Below, one piece after another: positions 18,803-27,470 of a DNA stretch of 64,000 bases. Numbering within the stretch: position 1 is the first letter of the stretch; each line of letters starts with the position of its first letter. Origin of the DNA: an uncultured Bacteroidales bacterium (GTDB lineage: Bacteria > Bacteroidota > Bacteroidia > Bacteroidales > Lentimicrobiaceae); NCBI GenBank assembly GCA_937894795.1, contig CALCQV010000128.1:18655-82654 (forward strand), written 5' to 3'. The notes under the pieces are model-generated. The model saw only the letters and a program-made list of their open reading frames with translations. It did not search any database and had not been told where the DNA came from. A program made the position numbers and the translations under genes.

Positions 18803-19873
18803 CTAAGATTCAGTTTCATGACGTGCGGCCTTTAAGGGATTTGCTGAAATCTCTGCATATTCCTTCCTATGGTTCCATATGTCACAAGCTAAATACATTG
18901 CCGCTCTGAAAGAGTCGGGTGATGCTAAATCTTTCCCGGCAATCTCATAAGCGGTTCCATGTGCAGGTGATGTCCTTATTACCGGCAAACCTGCTGTATA
19001 GTTTACACCTGATTCAAACGATAATATCTTGAATGGAAGCATCCCTTGATCATGATACATTGCAAGAATACCATCAAATTTTGCATAATTAGATGATCCA
19101 AAGAAACCATCGGCCGGATAAGGGCCAAATACTAAATGTCCTTTCTCTTTAGCTTTCTCAATTGCCGGTTTGATGATTGTATTTTCTTCATTACCAAGCA
19201 ATCCTTCATCTCCAGCATGTGGATTCAGTCCCATGACAGCAATGCGTGGTGCCCTGATTCCAAAGTCAACCAGCAGTGATTGTTGAAGAATTTCTATTTT
19301 ATGAAGAATCAGTTCAGTGCTCAATGCGCTTGCTACTTCATTAATGGGAATATGACCTGTAACCACTCCTATGCGAAGATTATTGCTTATCATCAGCATC
19401 AGATAGTCCTTAGCATTAAATTTGTCAGCAAGATATTCAGTGTGTCCGGGAAAATGAAATTCATTTGACTGAATGGTCTTCTTATTAATCGGACCGGTAA
19501 CCAATGCATTGATAACGCCTTTTTTTAAGTCCTCAGTAGCGGTTTCCAGTGATAACAAAGCCTGTTGACCTGACAATGAAGTAGGCTGCCCAAGATCTAT
19601 CCTTATGTCATTATCATGCAGATTAATAAGGTTGGCTTTCTTCGTGTTCAAATTTTCAGCTTTTCTGGTAATGTGAAAGTTAAAATCTGATAAGTTGATT
19701 GCTTTCTTATGGTATGAAGCCACTTTTGTCAATCCATAAACAACGGGGGTAAGAAGTTCGTACAAGCGGTTGTCATATAGTGACTTTATAATAACCTCAT
19801 AGCCAATACCGTTTAAATCACCGGTTGAAATTCCAATTACCGGCTTGTTGTCGCCTTCAGAAACTTTATTCAT
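18803..19873 (-). CDS. pdxA: 4-hydroxythreonine-4-phosphate dehydrogenase
   Basis: A 356-residue PdxA, which oxidises 4-phosphohydroxy-L-threonine in the DXP-dependent route to pyridoxal phosphate. Motifs seen are ISTGDLNGIGYEVI at the N-terminus, FPGHTEYLAD, the metal-ligand histidines in VTGHIPINEV and AMYHDQGMLPFK, and SPAHGTAYEIAGK. Length is slightly above the E. coli protein (329). It is upstream of murF-alr and probably co-transcribed, giving a PLP-synthesis and PLP-use pair. A -7 box is visible at 19892-19899. Confidence 0.96.
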   Translation of the reverse strand: MNKVSEGDNKPVIGISTGDLNGIGYEVIIKSLYDNRLYELLTPVVYGLTKVASYHKKAINLSDFNFHITRKAENLNTKKANLINLHDNDIRIDLGQPTSLSGQQALLSLETATEDLKKGVINALVTGPINKKTIQSNEFHFPGHTEYLADKFNAKDYLMLMISNNLRIGVVTGHIPINEVASALSTELILHKIEILQQSLLVDFGIRAPRIAVMGLNPHAGDEGLLGNEENTIIKPAIEKAKEKGHLVFGPYPADGFFGSSNYAKFDGILAMYHDQGMLPFKILSFESGVNYTAGLPVIRTSPAHGTAYEIAGKDLASPDSFRAAMYLACDIWNHRKEYAEISANPLKAARHETES

Positions 19874-19891
19874 TTTGTTATTTATTTATGG

Positions 19892-19899
19892 CAAAGATA
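19892..19899 (-). promoter_or_regulatory. -7 box for pdxA-murF-alr
   Basis: TATCTTTG on the minus strand, about 20 bp before the pdxA ATG. No clear TTTG partner was found at the right distance. Confidence 0.45.
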
Positions 19900-20013
19900 A
19901 GATTTTGCTATTTTAGCGGAAAGGTTTTATCTTATTATATTTCAAGACAGTAAAAAAGAGAATATCAGCACATTTGAAACCTGTATATTCAAGTGATAAC
20001 CTAATACTGAATT

Positions 20014-20853
20014 ATGACAACCTGCTACTTTGTATCAGATCTTCACGGGAATAAATTAAAATACGAACTGCTCATTCATGAGATTATTCGTAATAAGCCC
20101 TCCTTCCTCTTTCTTGGGGGTGATTTACTTCCCCATGTGAAGGTTTCTGACAAACAAAAAACCAATGTAATCAATCCATTTATCCATGATTACCTGATTC
20201 CTCTTTTTAAAAGTATGCAAAGACAACTTGGTTGCAATTATCCGGAGGTATATCTTATACTTGGAAATGATGATTATAAAACTGATATCCCGGGTATTAT
20301 TGAAGGTGTGAATAGCGATTTATGGAAATTTCTCGACAGCAGCAGTCTTAAGTTTGGCCCATATAATATTTATGGATATTCATGCGTTCCACCAACGCCA
20401 TTCAGGTTAAAGGACTGGGAGAAATATGATATAGATAAAACTGTTCCGCAAGGCAGCATTGGCCCTGAGGATGGATTTAAAGGTGTGGTTCCCAATCCTG
20501 ATGACTCTCCCCTGATTATTGACGACTTAGATGCACTTGCCGGTGATGAAAAGATGGAGAAAGCCATATTCATCATACATACGCCTCCATTTAATTCTTT
20601 CCTGGATCAGATTCAGGGAGGAGTAAGCATTGGAAGTAAGGCGGTTGCCCGATTTATTGAGGAGAAGCAACCTTATATTACTCTCCATGGACATGCTCAC
20701 GAGTCGTCTACACTCACAGGTAACTGGCGGCAACAATTTGGCCGGACACACTCTTTTTCTGCAGCATACGAGGGCAAAGGCTTATCACTCGTGATCTTTC
20801 AAATAGATAATCCGCAATTGGCAGAGCGCAAAATTATTGAGAAATCTATGTAA
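20014..20853 (+). CDS. Calcineurin-like metallophosphoesterase
   Basis: A 279-residue cytoplasmic metallophosphoesterase. The five metal-binding blocks are present in order: SDLHGN (8-13), GGDLLP (35-40), GNDD near residue 90, IIHTPP near residue 188 and HGHAHES near residue 226. There is no signal peptide or membrane segment. It is transcribed alone, divergent from pdxA and convergent with waaA. The physiological substrate (phosphomonoester or phosphodiester, protein or nucleotide) cannot be inferred. Confidence 0.88.
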   Translation: MTTCYFVSDLHGNKLKYELLIHEIIRNKPSFLFLGGDLLPHVKVSDKQKTNVINPFIHDYLIPLFKSMQRQLGCNYPEVYLILGNDDYKTDIPGIIEGVNSDLWKFLDSSSLKFGPYNIYGYSCVPPTPFRLKDWEKYDIDKTVPQGSIGPEDGFKGVVPNPDDSPLIIDDLDALAGDEKMEKAIFIIHTPPFNSFLDQIQGGVSIGSKAVARFIEEKQPYITLHGHAHESSTLTGNWRQQFGRTHSFSAAYEGKGLSLVIFQIDNPQLAERKIIEKSM

Positions 20854-20914
20854 ATATTAAAGCCGGGAACCGGTTATTCAAATGGATTAACTCAACTAAT
20901 TTGGGAGATATTGT

Positions 20915-22282
20915 TTACTTGGATATCACGTTTGTGATGTACTCTTCAATTTCAGTCATGATAAGTTCAGTAGCACCTGTACGTTCTTTTACATACTGAC
21001 CCGCCATGCTGGAGTAGCTTTGAAGCTTTTGAGGTGAATTGACAAGTGAAGTGACTTCTGATATTAACTCATCGGTTGTTTTGATGCTTATTGCAGCGTT
21101 GAGTGCTATCAATTCCCTTGCTTCGCGAAACTTGTGATAATTTGGTCCAAACAAAATGGGTTTGCTATATACAGCAGCTTCAAGTGTGTTATGGATCCCT
21201 ACACCAAATCCACCACCGATGTAAGCAATGTCAGCATACTTGTATAATTGTGAAAGGATTCCAATGGAATCAATGATCACTACCTGATAATCAGAAGCTA
21301 TAATCGGCGAAGCACTGCTATTTTGTTCCTTGTCTGTGCTTGGAATTGTATTCTTTTTCCCTGCAGGTAAATCATTAATATCATTAATCGGTTCTCCATT
21401 TTCGGTCAGTTGGCTGTAAAGAATGCAAGAGCCTTTGAATTTTGAGCCAAGTTCAGACAGATGATGAGGATTGACTTCGTGGGGTGCAATAATGAACTTT
21501 AAATTCAGTAAGGTTGAGTTTAGCAAGCCTTTTAACAAATCTTCATCAGCCGGCCATGTACTTCCGGCAACAATTACCATGCTTCCATTGGCAAAGTTCT
21601 CAAGAGCAGGGATTTGTATTTGTTGTTGCAGGATGCCCGTTACCCTGTCAAAACGGGTATCACCACAAATGGTAACATTATTTACATCAATCATGGTGAG
21701 CAGCTCGGCTGATTCTTCATCCTGAACAAATATGCGCTTCAGGTGACGTAAATGTGTTCTGAACCATCCACCATACCATTTGAAGAAATGTTGATCAGGC
21801 CGAAAAATGGCTGATACAGTGTAGGTTGGTATATTATTGATGTGTAATTCATTGAGATAATTGTACCAGAACTCATACTTAACGAATACGGCAAGTGAAG
21901 GCGATACTATTCTTATAAATCTGCGCGCATTCTTTCGTGTGTCAATAGGAAGATAAAAAACGAAATCAGCATCTGAATTTGAGGCTCTGTTTTTAAATCC
22001 TGATGGGGAGAAGAAGGTCAAAAGTATCAGAAATCCAGGGAAACGCTTCTTAATTTCCTGGATTACCGGACGACCCTGCTCATATTCACCAAGTGAGGCG
22101 CAATGTATCCAGATTACCGGAGCAGGATTTTCACCGCAATAATGGGCTCTGAATACTTCATCAAGTTTGGTGAATAGACTACTGCGACCATAAAACCAGT
22201 CTCTGGCTTTCTGGTTAAATAGTGATAATAACCGGAGTGACAGACCGTACAAGCTGATAATTATACTATAAATTTGTCGCAT
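20915..22282 (-). CDS. waaA: 3-deoxy-D-manno-octulosonic acid (Kdo) transferase
   Basis: A 455-residue WaaA/KdtA, which adds Kdo from CMP-Kdo to lipid IVA at the cytoplasmic face of the inner membrane. An N-terminal hydrophobic anchor lies at residues 3-22. The conserved WIHCASLGEYEQGRP block holds the predicted catalytic Glu66. The C-terminal GT-B half has IAYIGGGFGVGIHNTLEAA and PILFGPNY. A Ser/Asn/Lys-rich insert (PAGKKNTIPSTDKEQNSSAS) in the C-terminal domain makes it a little longer than E. coli WaaA (425). It lies 45 bp after an outer-membrane hypothetical, with which it may share a transcript. Confidence 0.95.
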   Translation of the reverse strand: MRQIYSIIISLYGLSLRLLSLFNQKARDWFYGRSSLFTKLDEVFRAHYCGENPAPVIWIHCASLGEYEQGRPVIQEIKKRFPGFLILLTFFSPSGFKNRASNSDADFVFYLPIDTRKNARRFIRIVSPSLAVFVKYEFWYNYLNELHINNIPTYTVSAIFRPDQHFFKWYGGWFRTHLRHLKRIFVQDEESAELLTMIDVNNVTICGDTRFDRVTGILQQQIQIPALENFANGSMVIVAGSTWPADEDLLKGLLNSTLLNLKFIIAPHEVNPHHLSELGSKFKGSCILYSQLTENGEPINDINDLPAGKKNTIPSTDKEQNSSASPIIASDYQVVIIDSIGILSQLYKYADIAYIGGGFGVGIHNTLEAAVYSKPILFGPNYHKFREARELIALNAAISIKTTDELISEVTSLVNSPQKLQSYSSMAGQYVKERTGATELIMTEIEEYITNVISK

Positions 22283-22327
22283 CGGTCGTTAAGTTGAATT
22301 GATTGTTTTTATTGTTGAATTTGACAC

Positions 22328-23116
22328 TTAATAATAATAAAACTCTTTGGGAGCACGTCTGTAGGCCGGTATCATCCAACCCAGTTTAACTGAAAATATA
22401 ATATCAGTGAAATTACCGCTATTATATTCCATCTTACTAAATGAATAAGGATGTACGTACCGTGTGAATGCCATAGTCATATCCACTCCTGTGTAGAAAT
22501 TAACGACACGTGTATTGCCAAGGAATAAATAACCGGCAAAAACATTTATGGCCGGACCTCTTTTCAATTCATCATACCCTTTTAAATAATCACCCGTTAT
22601 CTGGGGTGCTGTTTTATCACGATGGTCAATTAGAATTTTATGTTGCAGGTAACCACCACCCAATCCCAGTAATATTCCTGAATTTGGATTAGGTTTACCC
22701 CATGATAATAACTTGCCAAATTTCCCTATAACATAATATCCGCGTTCGTAAAAATGATACGTTGCATATATACCTTCGAGATCAACAATATTGCCATCTT
22801 CTGTTTCAATATTGCCAAGAATATTATCAGAATTATTAACATTATTGCCAAATATAAATCCGCCTTCAGCTCCAATGACCCAGTTTCTTGATGTTTTAAA
22901 TAAGTAGCCGGGGCCAACTGACGAACTAACACCAAAACGATCACTGATATCACCACCCGGAATCTGAACAGAATAATTCCCCTGAATCAGGTGAACAGCA
23001 ATTGTAGAATCTTTTATGCTTGATTGTGCCTGAGTAGTGAGAATTGGGCACATAATCAACAGAAACAGAATGCTTAAAGCAAAGCCGGATGAAGTAATGG
23101 AGATATTCCTGAACAT
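22328..23116 (-). CDS. Outer-membrane beta-barrel hypothetical protein
   Basis: A 262-residue protein with a signal peptide (MFRNISITSSGFALSILFLL, cleavage after TTQAQ) and alternating-hydrophobicity strands with many Gly and aromatic residues (GPGYLF, GAEGGFIFG, ILLGLGGGYLQH, IFSVKLGWMIPA), as in small outer-membrane barrels. I know no assigned function. The start at 23116 replaces the longest reading (23155), because a good promoter -7 box lies inside that 13-residue extension and because 23116 begins a normal signal peptide. It precedes waaA, so a link to LPS or outer-membrane biogenesis is possible but unproven. Confidence 0.75.
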   Translation of the reverse strand: MFRNISITSSGFALSILFLLIMCPILTTQAQSSIKDSTIAVHLIQGNYSVQIPGGDISDRFGVSSSVGPGYLFKTSRNWVIGAEGGFIFGNNVNNSDNILGNIETEDGNIVDLEGIYATYHFYERGYYVIGKFGKLLSWGKPNPNSGILLGLGGGYLQHKILIDHRDKTAPQITGDYLKGYDELKRGPAINVFAGYLFLGNTRVVNFYTGVDMTMAFTRYVHPYSFSKMEYNSGNFTDIIFSVKLGWMIPAYRRAPKEFYYY

Positions 23117-23142
23117 CAGAATAAAAGGGTTGAAATGGTATA

Positions 23143-23171
23143 CAAATATACGCATTACCGCAATAACGCAA
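23143..23171 (-). promoter_or_regulatory. Promoter for the barrel hypothetical and waaA
   Basis: On the minus strand TTG (23171-23169), 18 bases, then TATATTTG (23150-23143). It lies within the longest possible coding frame and therefore supports the downstream start at 23116. Confidence 0.5.
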
Positions 23172-23195
23172 TGATTTTTATGTTATAAGGCTATA

Positions 23196-23227
23196 TTTTA
23201 ACAAACCTTCTAATAGTTGTATATTTG
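23196..23227 (+). promoter_or_regulatory. Promoter for the nucleotide-sugar cluster
   Basis: TTTT (23196-23199), 20 bases, TATATTTG (23220-23227). The -7 box is exact and the -33 element is weak. It is divergent from the promoter at 23143-23171. Confidence 0.45.
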
Positions 23228-23302
23228 CCGGCATTCTTTCCGGCTTTAATTGGATAAATGTCTTTAACAAACCCCGGTTATCAAATTAAACACAATCACA
23301 AC

Positions 23303-24433
23303 ATGAATAAAATATCGATGGTTGACTTAAAAGGTCAATATCTGAAAATAAAGGATCAAATTGACTCGTCAATTTCAAGTGTAATTGACTCGACTGCATT
23401 TATCAATGGTCCTGCTGTAAAAAGATTCCAGGAGCACCTTGAACAGTATCTCAATGTAAAGCACGTGATTCCTTGTGCCAATGGAACCGATGCCCTTACG
23501 GTTTCAATGATGGCTTTGAATCTTCAGCCGGGCGATGAAGTGATTACCACATCTTTTACTTTTATTGCAACTGCTGAGGTGATTGCTTTACTCCGATTGA
23601 CCCCTGTTGTGGTGGATGTTGATCCCGATACATTTAATATTGATCCTGACGCAATAAGGCGCGCCATTACGCCTAAAACCAAAGCTATTGTACCAGTCCA
23701 CCTTTTTGGACAATGTGCAAATATGGAAGCTATTCTTGAAATAGCTGAAAAACATGGTCTTTTTGTTATAGAAGATGCCTGCCAGTCAATAGGTGCAGAC
23801 TATATTTTTAAAGATGGCACCCGCAAGAAATCAGGTACTATCGGCCATATTGGATGTACTTCCTTCTTTCCCAGTAAGAATTTGGGTTGCTATGGCGATG
23901 GTGGAGCCATTTTTACCAATGACGATGAACTTGCCAAACAGTTGCGGGTAGTTGTCAACCACGGAATGACTGTTAGATACTACCACGATTATATTGGAGT
24001 GAATAGTCGCCTTGATAGTATACAGGCTGCTATCCTTGATGTGAAACTAAGTTATCTGGATTCTTATAATGAAACTCGCCGCAAGGCTGCCGATTATTAC
24101 GACAATGCATTTGCAAACAATCCTAAGCTTAAAACTCCATTCCGAGCTTCTCATTCAACTCATGTGTTTCATCAATATACCTTGGTTACTAACGATATTG
24201 ACCGGAACGCTCTGACTGAATTTATGGCTCAACATCAGATTCCTGCAATGATCTATTATCCGGTTCCACTGCATATGCAGAAGGCTTACCTGGATCAGAG
24301 ATATAAGAAAGGTGATTTTCCGGTTACCGAACACTTATGTGATACCGTGGTTTCTCTTCCTATGCATACAGAGCTGGATGAAGAACAATTGAGGTATATA
24401 ACAGAAACACTACTCGAATTTGTGAATAAATAA
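23303..24433 (+). CDS. DegT/DnrJ/EryC1-family sugar aminotransferase
   Basis: A 376-residue PLP-dependent nucleotide-sugar aminotransferase, most like WbpE/WlbC, which forms a 3-amino group on a UDP-2-acetamido-3-keto-glucuronic acid. Key features are MVDLKGQY at the start, the nucleotide/PLP site CANGTDAL (58-65), the Asp of IEDACQSIGA (156-165) and the Schiff-base Lys192 in FFPSKNLGCYGDGG. ATG 23303 is chosen because family members begin at that point; the frame opens at 23258. The hexapeptide acetyltransferase 119 bp downstream is the expected next enzyme of the same pathway. Confidence 0.9.
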   Translation: MNKISMVDLKGQYLKIKDQIDSSISSVIDSTAFINGPAVKRFQEHLEQYLNVKHVIPCANGTDALTVSMMALNLQPGDEVITTSFTFIATAEVIALLRLTPVVVDVDPDTFNIDPDAIRRAITPKTKAIVPVHLFGQCANMEAILEIAEKHGLFVIEDACQSIGADYIFKDGTRKKSGTIGHIGCTSFFPSKNLGCYGDGGAIFTNDDELAKQLRVVVNHGMTVRYYHDYIGVNSRLDSIQAAILDVKLSYLDSYNETRRKAADYYDNAFANNPKLKTPFRASHSTHVFHQYTLVTNDIDRNALTEFMAQHQIPAMIYYPVPLHMQKAYLDQRYKKGDFPVTEHLCDTVVSLPMHTELDEEQLRYITETLLEFVNK

Positions 24434-24552
24434 TGGTATCGGGCTTACATGTATAGTTGGTGATTTGAATCACGATAAGGTGTTGCATTTTTTTGATAAT
24501 TAGTTGGTGTTATTATAGTCTACCGGGTTCATAACTGATAAATGATTGCTAA

Positions 24553-25146
24553 ATGGAAGAAAATAAGTTATACTTTGCACACGAAACGGCTATTATAGAT
24601 GAAGGCTGTAGCATTGGTAAAAATGTAAAAATCTGGCATTTCAGTCATATTATGACAGGGTGTACCATAGGTGAGGAGTGTAATATAGGTCAGAATGTGG
24701 TGATATCACCCAATGTGGTGCTTGGGAGGAATGTGAAGGTTCAAAACAACGTTTCAGTCTATACCGGTGTTATTTGCGAAGATGATGTGTTCCTGGGTCC
24801 TTCCATGGTTTTTACTAATGTTATCAACCCGCGAAGTGCAATTAACCGCCGTAACAACTATAGTAATACAGTGGTAAGGAAAGGTGCTACCATTGGTGCT
24901 AATGCTACTATTGTTTGTGGTCATAATATTGGTGAATATGCTTTTATAGGAGCAGGGGCTGTTGTTACCAGGGAAGTTCCTCCCTATGCTTTGGTAGTTG
25001 GAAATCCGTCACGTCAAATAGGCTGGATGAGTGAATATGGTCATAAATTGAAATTTAATAGCGAGGGTTTTGCTGAATGTCCTGAAAGTCATGAGCGTTA
25101 CTTTCTTGATAAAGGGGTTGTTAGTAAAATTGGTAAAGCCAAATAA
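24553..25146 (+). CDS. Left-handed beta-helix N-acetyltransferase (WbpD/WlbB-like)
   Basis: A 197-residue trimeric hexapeptide-repeat acyltransferase. Repeats run from about residue 15 to 150 (ECNIGQNVVISPNVVLG; ATIGANATIVCG). Diagnostic blocks for WbpD/WlbB are IWHFSHIMTG, the loop VFTNVINPRS and YALVVGNPSRQIGWMSEYG. The known enzymes acetylate the 3-amino group of UDP-GlcNAc3NA with acetyl-CoA in O-antigen or LPS sugar synthesis. Its place after the DegT aminotransferase fits. The dehydrogenase (WbpB/WlbA) and the UDP-GlcNAc 6-dehydrogenase of this pathway are not in the window. Confidence 0.9.
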   Translation: MEENKLYFAHETAIIDEGCSIGKNVKIWHFSHIMTGCTIGEECNIGQNVVISPNVVLGRNVKVQNNVSVYTGVICEDDVFLGPSMVFTNVINPRSAINRRNNYSNTVVRKGATIGANATIVCGHNIGEYAFIGAGAVVTREVPPYALVVGNPSRQIGWMSEYGHKLKFNSEGFAECPESHERYFLDKGVVSKIGKAK

Positions 25147-25159
25147 TATAAATTACATC

Positions 25160-26179
25160 ATGAAGATATTGGTTACAGGAGGTACCGGTTATATTGGTTC
25201 TCACACAGTTGTCGAGTTGCAAAACAGAGGATACGATGTTGTAATTGCCGATAATCTGTCGAATTCGTATGAATATGTTGTCGACAGGATTGAACAGATT
25301 ACAGGTAAAAGGCCGGATTTTCATAGAATAGATTTAACACATAAGGAGCAAACTGCCGATCTCTTTAAACAACACTCTGTTTTATCAGGAGTGATCCACT
25401 TTGCGGCATTTAAGGCAGTGGGGGAGTCGATGGAAAATCCATTGGACTATTATCGGAATAATCTGGATTCATTGATCAACGTTCTTGAGGGGATGAAAAA
25501 CAACAGTATTCGGAATATTGTGTTCTCTTCTTCGTGTACTGTTTATGGCCAACCTGATGAACTGCCCGTAAAGGAGACGTCTCCAATTAAAGAAGCTTGG
25601 TCACCTTACGGAAATACTAAACAGATGTCGGAAGATATTATTCGCTTTGCTGTCAATGCTCATGGATTAAAAAGTATAGCCCTCAGGTACTTTAATCCGA
25701 TTGGAGCACACGATTCAGCACTCATTGGTGAGTTACCTTTGGGCGTACCCAATAATTTGGTTCCATTTATTACTCAGACTGCCATAGGAAAACGTAAATC
25801 CTTAAAGGTGTTTGGTTCAGATTACAATACTCACGACGGGACAGCAATACGTGATTACATTCATGTGGTAGACCTGGCTCAGGCTCATGTGGTTGCTATT
25901 GATAGGATGATTGATAATAGGTCAAAGCTTGATTTTGAAATCTTTAATCTTGGTACCGGTAATGGTTTTAGCGTTCTCGATGTAGTGAAATCATTTGAGA
26001 AAGTTGCCGGGCAAAAGTTAAATTATGAATTAACTGATAGACGCCCTGGCGATATTGAAAAGGTCTGGGCCGATACTTCATTCGCAAATGCTGAATTGGG
26101 ATGGTCAGCAAAGCGAAATATTGATGATATGATGAGGTCTGCCTGGAAATGGGAACTCGCCTTGTCAGATAATAAGTGA
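25160..26179 (+). CDS. galE: UDP-glucose 4-epimerase
   Basis: A 339-residue extended SDR epimerase that interconverts UDP-glucose and UDP-galactose. The NAD site is VTGGTGYIGSH at the N-terminus. The catalytic motif is YGNTK, preceded by SSSCTVYG. The C-terminal half has RPGDIEKVWAD. ATG 25160 is used because the Rossmann motif must start within a few residues; the frame runs upstream to 25070 inside the acetyltransferase gene, which is spurious. It lies 14 bp after that gene, so the two are co-transcribed. Confidence 0.96.
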   Translation: MKILVTGGTGYIGSHTVVELQNRGYDVVIADNLSNSYEYVVDRIEQITGKRPDFHRIDLTHKEQTADLFKQHSVLSGVIHFAAFKAVGESMENPLDYYRNNLDSLINVLEGMKNNSIRNIVFSSSCTVYGQPDELPVKETSPIKEAWSPYGNTKQMSEDIIRFAVNAHGLKSIALRYFNPIGAHDSALIGELPLGVPNNLVPFITQTAIGKRKSLKVFGSDYNTHDGTAIRDYIHVVDLAQAHVVAIDRMIDNRSKLDFEIFNLGTGNGFSVLDVVKSFEKVAGQKLNYELTDRRPGDIEKVWADTSFANAELGWSAKRNIDDMMRSAWKWELALSDNK

Positions 26180-26333
26180 TGTGATAAATAAAACCAGCCT
26201 TGTACAAGTCAAATGGGCAGAGTTTGAAATGGTTGATTGACAGGATTGTTGTAATAGTGAAGGATTAGATAATTTTGGTGTGGAGTTGAGCAGCCGGGTA
26301 TATTATTAATAAACTATATTAATTATTGTTGCG

Positions 26334-27386
26334 ATGAAGAATATCTTGATCACCGGTGGCGCCGGTTTTATTGGATCGCATGTTGTGCGGTTGTTTGTTA
26401 AGAAATATCCCGAATATCACTGTGTGAATCTGGATAAGCTTACTTATGCAGGTAATCTGGCAAATTTGAGTGATATAGAGAATTATCCTAACTATACCTT
26501 TATTAAAGGTGATATCACTGATGGCCCTTTTGTACAGAATTTGTTTTCTGAATGGGACTTTGATGGAGTAATACACCTTGCTGCTGAGTCACATGTTGAT
26601 AGGTCAATCTCTAATCCAATGGAGTTCATCATGACCAATATTGTTGGCACGGTTAACTTGCTGAATGCATCATTGGCCACCTGGAAATCAAATTGTGACG
26701 GTAAGCGATTCTATCATATATCCACTGATGAGGTTTACGGGTCGTTGGGTGAAGAGGGTAAATTCCTTGAAACAACCCCTTATGACCCCCGTAGTCCATA
26801 CTCAGCCAGTAAAGCAAGCAGTGATCATCTGGTAAGGGCCTATAGCCATACCTTTAGTTTGCCTGTAATTATTTCCAATTGTTCAAATAATTACGGACCT
26901 TACCAATTTCCTGAAAAACTGATACCACTATTTATCCATAATATCAGGAATAGGAAACCATTACCCGTGTATGGCAAAGGAGCAAACATACGCGACTGGT
27001 TATATGTAGAGGATCATGCAAAGGCTATCGATCTGCTTTTCCATAACGGCAAATTAGGTGAGACATATAATATAGGCGGTAATAATGAGTGGAAAAATAT
27101 TGACCTGATTCATAAGCTTTGTGATATCATGGACCAGAGGCTTAACCGTCAAAAAGGGGAGTCAGCACAACTAATCACCTATGTTAAAGACCGTGCAGGT
27201 CACGACCTTCGTTATGCCATTGATGCTACCAAGATACATAATGAGTTGGGCTGGGAACCTACCGTTAAATTTACTGAAGGATTTGAAGCAACTGTTGACT
27301 GGTATCTCAGTAATGAAGAATGGCTTAATGCCGTGACTTCCGGTGAATACCAGAAGTATTATGAACAACAGTATGTTAAACGTTAG
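26334..27386 (+). CDS. rfbB: dTDP-glucose 4,6-dehydratase
   Basis: A 350-residue SDR enzyme that converts dTDP-glucose to dTDP-4-keto-6-deoxyglucose, the first committed step to dTDP-rhamnose and related sugars. NAD motif GGAGFIG (8-14), then LDKLTYAGNLANL, HISTDEVYGSLG with the catalytic Asp-Glu, and YSASKASSDH with the Tyr-Lys pair. The substrate loop SNNYGPYQFPEKLIP is intact. The partners rfbA, rfbC and rfbD are not in the window. A 154-bp gap separates it from galE, and a strong terminator follows. Confidence 0.95.
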   Translation: MKNILITGGAGFIGSHVVRLFVKKYPEYHCVNLDKLTYAGNLANLSDIENYPNYTFIKGDITDGPFVQNLFSEWDFDGVIHLAAESHVDRSISNPMEFIMTNIVGTVNLLNASLATWKSNCDGKRFYHISTDEVYGSLGEEGKFLETTPYDPRSPYSASKASSDHLVRAYSHTFSLPVIISNCSNNYGPYQFPEKLIPLFIHNIRNRKPLPVYGKGANIRDWLYVEDHAKAIDLLFHNGKLGETYNIGGNNEWKNIDLIHKLCDIMDQRLNRQKGESAQLITYVKDRAGHDLRYAIDATKIHNELGWEPTVKFTEGFEATVDWYLSNEEWLNAVTSGEYQKYYEQQYVKR

Positions 27387-27397
27387 CAAAGCCATTT

Positions 27398-27437
27398 AAA
27401 TAAAAAGAGACGCAATCGAATGCGTCTCTTTTTATTT
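27398..27437. terminator. Bidirectional terminator between rfbB and fabD
   Basis: A near-perfect palindrome: AAAAAGAGACGCA (27402-27414), a 6-base loop, TGCGTCTCTTTTT (27421-27433), extended by AAAT/ATTT. It gives a U-tract on both strands and serves the two convergent genes. Confidence 0.9.
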
Positions 27438-27470
27438 AATGTAAATTCTTCCGGTTAATTCAATGTTATT

